Below are positions 58,920-64,000 of a stretch of 64,000 nt of DNA, in pieces. The DNA is from JACOMS01 sp051252005 (GTDB taxonomy: Bacteria; Pseudomonadota; Alphaproteobacteria; Caulobacterales; Maricaulaceae): contig JBPOEZ010000003.1 of the NCBI GenBank assembly GCA_051252005.1, positions 372,001-436,000 on the forward strand, written 5' to 3'. The translations under genes were made by a program, and so were the position numbers. The notes below the pieces were generated by a model. The model worked only from the letters and a program-made list of their open reading frames with translations, searched no databases and was not told where the DNA came from. Positions within the stretch are counted from its first letter, which is position 1. Each line of letters opens with the position of its first letter.

Positions 58920-59582
58920 CTAAGCCGCGCGCCGCTTATCAATCGTATCAACAAAGCCGTGATTGACGTCTCTGTGCTCGGCCTCGTCAGCACGGACGGC
59001 TATGATGACGTCGCTGAGTTTTGCATCCGGAGAAAGCTGCCAATACTCAATGGCAATCTCTGGCGCGGGGATATTTTCGTGATTTCCAGCTTCGACCTCT
59101 TTCAGATATTGCGTGTAACTAATCACCGCTTCTTCTTCGAAATAGCCGACAACCCTATGGGCGGTACGAGGCGCAATTAAATAGAGGAAGAAATAGGCAT
59201 TATAAAAGAAGAACTGCACGGTCATAATGAGCATGCGTTCAAACCAGTTAGGCTGCGCGATTTCAATGAACGTCATCAAATGCATGCGCTCATTCTCGGC
59301 CTCGTCCAGCAGCGTCCGGATCCAGCCTTCATCATCACGCATTTTTCGCAGCGCCGTTAAGTGCTGCCACAAGCCACCAACCATCCCTGGGACAGCCGCT
59401 ACAGTTTCAAGGACCACCGCGCGGTGGCCGTATCGTTTGGAGAAAAATGTATCAGCAAAAAACCGCAAGAACTTCACGAAAGTAAACGCGATATGGTCGC
59501 TGATAGTTTTGGGTTTCACATGGGAGACAAGTTCAAAATCCGTATGGACATTACGCGGCTTCATATTTTTATGTAGCGCCAT
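58920..59582 (-). CDS. aox: Alternative oxidase (cyanide-insensitive ubiquinol oxidase)
   Basis: 220 residues with all four diiron motifs of AOX: LET (near residue 58), NERMH (near 97), 'FEEEA' (near 148) and 'RADEAEHRD' (near 200). Two hydrophobic stretches (about 60-75 and 110-135) fit the interfacial membrane-binding helices. It oxidises ubiquinol and reduces oxygen to water without pumping protons, bypassing cytochrome oxidases under stress. In bacteria it is rather patchily found, mainly in marine alphaproteobacteria. It lies downstream of the DksA-like gene on the same strand, 118 bp away. Confidence 0.93.
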   Translation of the reverse strand: MALHKNMKPRNVHTDFELVSHVKPKTISDHIAFTFVKFLRFFADTFFSKRYGHRAVVLETVAAVPGMVGGLWQHLTALRKMRDDEGWIRTLLDEAENERMHLMTFIEIAQPNWFERMLIMTVQFFFYNAYFFLYLIAPRTAHRVVGYFEEEAVISYTQYLKEVEAGNHENIPAPEIAIEYWQLSPDAKLSDVIIAVRADEAEHRDVNHGFVDTIDKRRAA

Positions 59583-59700
59583 TGTGTATACCTCTCAGGT
59601 TTCACGTGTTCGATACTGCGTCCTTTATATAGGTTCCCACGAATGCCTTCGCTAGAAGCCCAAAGGTCACACGATCAAAATGCCGCAGAGGCGAGACGGC

Positions 59701-60021
59701 TTAAGGGGCGTGAACTTTGCAAAACGGCGTGTGGGGAACGGCTTCCAAACGTTCATCGTCAATGGGCTCACCGCATGTCACGCAGTCACCAAAATCTCCA
59801 GCTTGAATACGATCTAGGGCGGCGTGAATAGCACGCGCCTCGCTTGCCGCCATATCATCCATATCGCGCAAAACAGACAAGGACCGAACAGCCCCGCTAT
59901 CCCCGTCAAAAGGCGCGTCGCCAGATTTGGCGAATTTATCTTCAATCGTATCAACGCGTTTGACGAGTGTCATAAGACGCGCTTCCAGTTTCTTTCTAAA
60001 GTCTTCGGTGCTTAAGGTCAT
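59701..60021 (-). CDS. DksA/TraR-family zinc-finger protein
   Basis: 106 residues with an N-terminal coiled helix pair and a C-terminal zinc finger, CVTCGEPI...CKVH (C-C-C-H rather than C4). 'RLEAVPHTPFC' is the family signature. DksA-like proteins reach into the RNA polymerase secondary channel and alter promoter response to ppGpp. The protein is shorter than full DksA (about 150) and closer to short TraR/YbiI-like members. It lies between acs and aox on the same strand. Confidence 0.82.
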   Translation of the reverse strand: MTLSTEDFRKKLEARLMTLVKRVDTIEDKFAKSGDAPFDGDSGAVRSLSVLRDMDDMAASEARAIHAALDRIQAGDFGDCVTCGEPIDDERLEAVPHTPFCKVHAP

Positions 60022-60175
60022 AGCGAAATCTTTCCATTGTCTGTATTCATACTATCAACGCGTAAACTATCCCTTAGTTGCAATAAGACAACGAAATGCC
60101 TCTCGAACTCATCACTCTGATCTACTTTTCCAACGCAACGGCTTGAGCAGAAGTAACTTTTAGCTGAGACTTGAC

Positions 60176-62134
60176 CTACCCCCTATTCATCCGGTTCTCG
60201 ATTAAGTCATCAACTACTTCCGGTTCAGACAATGTGCTTGTGTCACCAAGGTTGTCGAAACTATCTTCAGCGATTTTGCGCAATATTCTTCGCATGATTT
60301 TTCCGGAACGAGTTTTCGGGAGACCTGGGGCGAATTGAATGAGGTCAGGCGCGGCGATCGGCCCGATCTCTTTGCGCACATGTTTGATCAGGTCTTTGCG
60401 TAGCTCATCGCTCACATCTGTACCCGCCGTGACGGTGACATAGGCATAGATGCCCTGCCCTTTAATATCGTGCGGATAGCCGACCACGGCCGCTTCGGCG
60501 ACGGCGGCGTGCGAGACAAGCGCGCTTTCCACTTCGGCGGTTCCCATCCTGTGCCCCGACACATTTATTACGTCGTCCACACGTCCGGTGATCCAATAGA
60601 AGCCGTCTTTATCGCGGCGACAGCCATCGCCCGTGAAATAATTACCGGGATAGGCGGAAAAATATGTATCAGAAAAGCGTTGATGATCGCCGTAGACCGT
60701 CCGCATCTGACCGGGCCAAGAACTTTTAATAATCAAGTTACCATCAGTCGCCCCTTCAAGTTCATTCCCTTCGGCGTCCACCAAGGCAGGCTCTATTCCG
60801 AAAAACGGATGTGACCCCGCGCCCGGTTTCATGGGCGTTGCACCCGGAAGCGGTACGATCATCGCACCGCCAGTTTCCGTCTGCCACCACGTATCGACTA
60901 TGGGGCAACGGCCCTCACCGACGACATGAAAATACCATTCCCATGCTTCGGGGTTTATGGGCTCCCCCACCGTACCGAGAAGACGAAGCGATGAGCGGTC
61001 TGTGGCTTTTACAGGTTCGTCGCCTTCGCACATGAGCGCGCGGATGGCTGTCGGCGCGGTGTAAAACAGTGAGACTTGGTGCTTATCACAGACCTGCCAG
61101 AACCGCGAGGCATCAGGGTAGGTCGGCACACCTTCAAACATTAGCGTCGTCGCCCCGTTCGCGAGCGGGCCGTAGAGAATGTAGGTATGTCCCGTGACCC
61201 AGCCCACATCGGCGGAGCACCAATAAACATCCTCTTCTTTGAGGTCGAACACATATTCATGGGTCATCGCCGCCCACACCATATAACCACCCGTCGTGTG
61301 CAGCACGCCTTTGGGCTGCCCTGTTGAGCCGGATGTATAGAGTATAAAGAGCGGGTCTTCGGCATTCATCGGCTCAGGCGGGCAATCATCAGACACCTCA
61401 TCCAGAGCTTCATGTAGCCATACATCTCGGCCCGAGACCCACTTCACGCCTGCCGCCGTGCGCTGCACGGTCAGAACGGTTTTGACAGGCTTTCCAGCCT
61501 TTTCCGCAATATCACACGCCGCGTCGCAATTGACTTTGAGCGGAACCACTCGAGAGCCTCGCAAACCTTCATCTGCCGTAATCACAAAGGTACTATCGCA
61601 GTCCATAATCCGCCCCGCCAGCGCGTCTGGCGAAAAGCCGCCAAAGACCACGGAATGCACCGCCCCAATGCGCGCGCACGCCAGCATGGCGTAAGCGGCT
61701 TCGAGTATCATCGGCATATAGATCGTAACACGATCACCTTTTTTAACGCCGTGCGCCTTCATAACATTGGCGAAACGACACACCTCGCCGTAAAGGTCAC
61801 GGTAAGTCAGGGTAATGGAATCACTCGGATCATCCCCCTCCCAGATAATGGCGGGCTTATCCGCGCGCTTTGCAAGGTGACGGTCAATACAGTTTTCGGT
61901 GACATTTAAAACGCCGTCCGCATACCACTTCACATGCAGATCAGCCTTATCCCAGCTCACATCTTTGACCTGCGTATAATGCGTCATCCAATCAAGGCGC
62001 TTGCCTTGCTCACCCCAAAACGCCTCGGGGTCGGCTATTGATTGCGCGTACATCTCTTTATAAGCATCCGGCGTGAGGTTGGCTTTGTCCGCAAAGTCAG
62101 CTGGAACGGGGTAGATAGGATCGTTTTCGCTCAT
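60176..62134 (-). CDS. acsA: Acetyl-CoA synthetase
   Basis: 652 residues of the AMP-forming acyl-CoA synthetase superfamily. The P-loop 'YTSGSTGQPKG' lies near residue 270, 'WWQTETGG' near 420, 'WITGRVDDVINVSGHRMGT' near 520 and the regulatory/catalytic Lys motif 'KTRSGKIMRR' near 615. It activates acetate to acetyl-CoA. That acetyl-CoA feeds the glyoxylate shunt encoded at 12.6-15.8 kb. It diverges from a GST gene. Confidence 0.95.
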   Translation of the reverse strand: MSENDPIYPVPADFADKANLTPDAYKEMYAQSIADPEAFWGEQGKRLDWMTHYTQVKDVSWDKADLHVKWYADGVLNVTENCIDRHLAKRADKPAIIWEGDDPSDSITLTYRDLYGEVCRFANVMKAHGVKKGDRVTIYMPMILEAAYAMLACARIGAVHSVVFGGFSPDALAGRIMDCDSTFVITADEGLRGSRVVPLKVNCDAACDIAEKAGKPVKTVLTVQRTAAGVKWVSGRDVWLHEALDEVSDDCPPEPMNAEDPLFILYTSGSTGQPKGVLHTTGGYMVWAAMTHEYVFDLKEEDVYWCSADVGWVTGHTYILYGPLANGATTLMFEGVPTYPDASRFWQVCDKHQVSLFYTAPTAIRALMCEGDEPVKATDRSSLRLLGTVGEPINPEAWEWYFHVVGEGRCPIVDTWWQTETGGAMIVPLPGATPMKPGAGSHPFFGIEPALVDAEGNELEGATDGNLIIKSSWPGQMRTVYGDHQRFSDTYFSAYPGNYFTGDGCRRDKDGFYWITGRVDDVINVSGHRMGTAEVESALVSHAAVAEAAVVGYPHDIKGQGIYAYVTVTAGTDVSDELRKDLIKHVRKEIGPIAAPDLIQFAPGLPKTRSGKIMRRILRKIAEDSFDNLGDTSTLSEPEVVDDLIENRMNRG

Positions 62135-62261
62135 TGTCTCTCTCTTGCAAAATACTTATTTGAAATACCCTAAGACAGGAAAGATCAGATGTGTAGAGGG
62201 AACTTATAAACCTCGCGACAGATGGGTTTATTTTTATTCGCGCCTCGCCTAAACTTGCCCC

Positions 62262-62894
62262 ATGACTGCTATTCTTTATTCTTTTCGGCGTTGCCCTTAT
62301 GCCATGCGCGGGCGGATGGCTCTGCACGCCTCAAACGCAGTCTATGAGCACCGCGAAATTGTCCTCCGCGATAAGCCAGACGCTATGCTCAAAGTTTCGC
62401 CCAAAGGCACGGTGCCAGTGTTTGTGACAGAAAGCGGCGATATCGTTGATGAAAGCCTTGACCTTATGCACTGGGCGCTCTCACGCAATGATCCGCTCGG
62501 CTGGCTCGGCTGTGACCTCAAGGCCGCGCAAGCGCTGATTACGGCCAATGACGGACCGTTCAAACATCATCTCGACCGCTATAAATATGCGAGCCGTTAT
62601 AAAGACGACGCCGCGCGAGGCGATGTTGACCTCACGCACCGCAGCGAAGCAGTAAAACATATCGACGTATTAGAGACACATCTCTCAGCCCATGACTATC
62701 TCTTAGACCCGAAAGAATCCCTCGCCGACATAGCCATCTTTCCCTTCATTCGCCAATTCGCCAATACGGATCGAGACTGGTGGGACAGCGCGCCCTACCC
62801 GCGCACGCAGGCATGGCTGACGCGGCACATGGAAAGCGATCTGTTCAAGACAATCATGAAGAAACATCCTGTCTGGAAGCCGCCCTCGAGCTAA
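62262..62894 (+). CDS. Glutathione S-transferase-family protein
   Basis: 210 residues. The N-terminal thioredoxin fold has 'SFRRCPYAMRGRMAL' with a CPYA active site near residue 11, like glutaredoxin-2, omega-class GST and stringent-starvation proteins. 'KGTVPVFV' and 'DESLDLMHW' bind glutathione. The C-terminal helical domain ends 'HPVWKPPSS'. The redox-active Cys points to thiol transfer or dehydroascorbate-type activity rather than classical conjugation. Confidence 0.85.
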   Translation: MTAILYSFRRCPYAMRGRMALHASNAVYEHREIVLRDKPDAMLKVSPKGTVPVFVTESGDIVDESLDLMHWALSRNDPLGWLGCDLKAAQALITANDGPFKHHLDRYKYASRYKDDAARGDVDLTHRSEAVKHIDVLETHLSAHDYLLDPKESLADIAIFPFIRQFANTDRDWWDSAPYPRTQAWLTRHMESDLFKTIMKKHPVWKPPSS

Positions 62895-63023
62895 TTCATC
62901 ATCAACACGCTTTCGCAATAATTTCGTATTTTCCTTACTAGTTTCTTAGATTAGTATCTCCATACTGTTAAATAGGGCGTGGAGACGTTCAAGATATAAA
63001 AGAGTAGCGAGGAGTTCAGCTCA

Positions 63024-63479
63024 ATGACCGAATATGAGCACACAATACTTTTTCTGGAATTTGCTCAGGCGGCAAGTTCCGTCATGGCTAACTACATGGC
63101 ACTGGTGTTTGCTATGATTGTGACAAGTTATATGGCTGCACACCGCCTAGATCGTCTTATGACCGGAATTGCCCTCACAATATATTCACTATTTGCATTG
63201 GGGTTTTGCAATGAAATATTCCAATTATATTCAGACCTGTCACGACTAGGTATTAGCATTGCCGATATGGGCAATAATCCTTCAACGTCCCTCACCTGGT
63301 TTGGCCCCATCGCGACAGGGCCTGACTTCCTTCACATTTTACCAGAAATAATCGGAGGCATGATTGTCTTGGCATATTTTGGGTCAATATTGTTTTTCTT
63401 TAGAGCTAGAAAATCGAACCTATCAAATGCAGTTGGCCCTGTTAACATCGCAGAAATAATTAATGAAAACACAAAATAA
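63024..63479 (+). CDS. Small integral membrane protein, unknown function
   Basis: 151 residues with about four hydrophobic helices (residues 15-38, 45-66, 88-102 weak, 108-127). No family is recognised. GGAG precedes the ATG at good spacing. It stands alone, convergent with the HIBADH-like gene, with only 13 bases between their stops. Confidence 0.7.
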   Translation: MTEYEHTILFLEFAQAASSVMANYMALVFAMIVTSYMAAHRLDRLMTGIALTIYSLFALGFCNEIFQLYSDLSRLGISIADMGNNPSTSLTWFGPIATGPDFLHILPEIIGGMIVLAYFGSILFFFRARKSNLSNAVGPVNIAEIINENTK

Positions 63480-63492
63480 CAATATGAAGTGT

Positions 63493-63999
63493 CTAGCCTA
63501 ACCGCTTAAGCAGACTACTCGTATCCCAGCGTCCGCCGCCCATCTCTTGTACATCTGCATAATAGCCGTCCACTTGCTTGGCGAGCGTTAAGTCTGCGCC
63601 GACTTGTTCGGCTGTTCGCAAAGCAATACCTAAATCTTTACGCATCCAATCCACGGCAAAGCCAAAGTCATATTCGCCGCTGCCCATTGTCGATGCTCGG
63701 TTATCCATTTGCCAGCTTTGCGCCGCGCCCTTGCCGATGGCCTGCACCACTTCGTCCACATCAAGGCCGGCTTTTTGCGCAAAGTGCACGCCCTCCGCGA
63801 GGCCTTGCAATATACCGGCGATACAAATTTGATTGACCATTTTTGTGAGCTGCCCTGCCCCGCTTGGCCCCATAAGCTTTACAGCCTTGGCATAGGCATC
63901 CATAATCGGGAGCGCACGGTTAAAAACATCATTATCCCCGCCGCACATAATCGTAAGTTGCCCGTTGACCGCCCCCGCTTCGCCGCCCGAAATCGGGGC
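63493..63999 (-). CDS. 3-hydroxyisobutyrate dehydrogenase-family oxidoreductase (N-terminus outside window)
   Basis: The frame is open to the right window edge. The first residues visible are 'APISGGEAGAVNGQLTIMCGG', seen in two parts, the substrate-binding PxSGGxxGA motif of beta-hydroxyacid dehydrogenases. 'GAGQLTKMVNQ' follows, with the catalytic Lys. The Rossmann half is cut off. Members oxidise 3-hydroxyisobutyrate (valine breakdown) or reduce tartronate semialdehyde; the specific substrate cannot be set. An internal Met at 63948 is not the start. Confidence 0.85.
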   Translation of the reverse strand, partial: APISGGEAGAVNGQLTIMCGGDNDVFNRALPIMDAYAKAVKLMGPSGAGQLTKMVNQICIAGILQGLAEGVHFAQKAGLDVDEVVQAIGKGAAQSWQMDNRASTMGSGEYDFGFAVDWMRKDLGIALRTAEQVGADLTLAKQVDGYYADVQEMGGGRWDTSSLLKRLG

Positions 64000-64000
64000 G

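Noticed and set aside
63493..63948. Internal Met at 63948 as the start of the HIBADH-like protein
   Set aside because: The frame stays open to the window edge and the conserved substrate-binding motif lies upstream of that Met.
1..64000. CRISPR arrays, insertion sequences, prophage or integrase genes, rRNA genes
   Set aside because: No regularly spaced direct repeats, transposase motifs, phage modules or rRNA sequence were seen on reading both strands.

Overview
The window looks like a chromosomal segment of a Caulobacterales/Maricaulales-type alphaproteobacterium (a marine, Hyphomonadaceae-like stalked or dimorphic lineage). The main reasons are a CtrA cell-cycle regulator with its phosphotransferase ChpT and its antagonist SciP, an alphaproteobacterial RpoH, large TonB-dependent receptors, a ScfR/RamB-type regulator beside the glyoxylate shunt, and an AccD without its zinc finger. 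Base composition is fairly even. I see no transposase, prophage, CRISPR array or rRNA operon. One tRNA, tRNA-Arg(CCU), is present. Both ends cut genes: a TadG-like pilus protein on the left and a 3-hydroxyisobutyrate-dehydrogenase-family gene on the right.

Layout. 1-5.1 kb: TadG-like VWA protein (partial), PilZ protein, Gfo/Idh/MocA oxidoreductase and serine hydrolase operon, CurA-type oxidoreductase, HU. 5.2-12.4 kb: class II DAHP synthase, a TonB-dependent receptor, RluD, RpoH, a PIN-like protein. 12.6-17.4 kb: isocitrate lyase and malate synthase A, divergent from a ScfR-like regulator. 17.4-20.3 kb: siderophore-type receptor with a Fur-like box, divergent from a PhyH-type dioxygenase. 20.6-24.5 kb: L36, a TPR protein, glyoxalase II, AccD, FolC. 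24.6-33 kb: SDR with divergent AraC regulator, a deaminase-only RibD, phosphoglycerate mutase, DNA polymerase I, a TonB-C protein and a receptor relic. 33-42.6 kb: aldehyde dehydrogenase, PQQ quinohemoprotein dehydrogenase with TauD-type dioxygenase, moaA-moaD-moaE, BASS transporter with D-aminoacylase. 42.6-49.5 kb: a membrane protein with a histone-H1-like tail, a lipoprotein, an M23 peptidase and the YdbH-YnbE-YdbL envelope set. 49.6-57.3 kb: the cell-cycle cluster. 57.6-64 kb: MnmA, tRNA-Arg, alternative oxidase, DksA-like protein, acetyl-CoA synthetase, GST and a membrane protein.

The most interesting part is 49.6-57.3 kb. It holds ChpT, a degenerate CheA-like protein, a CheY-like receiver, an atypical CheR-like protein, CtrA, a FliJ-like protein, an EF-hand/ECF sigma/anti-sigma operon, a MinD-like ATPase without a P-loop lysine, and SciP. 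A perfect TTAA-N7-TTAA box (the CtrA consensus) and two GANTC (CcrM) sites precede chpT. A second perfect TTAA-N7-TTAA box precedes rpoH. The CheA-like/CheY/CheR-like trio is translationally coupled by ATGA overlaps. It has lost the usual catalytic or acceptor residues of a chemotaxis kinase, so it is the best candidate here for an undescribed signalling module.

Metabolically the window suits an aerobic heterotroph living on acetate, fatty acids and alcohols: acetyl-CoA synthetase, a complete glyoxylate shunt, PQQ alcohol oxidation followed by aldehyde oxidation, and an alternative oxidase. All functions are assigned by reading sequences. No database search was run.
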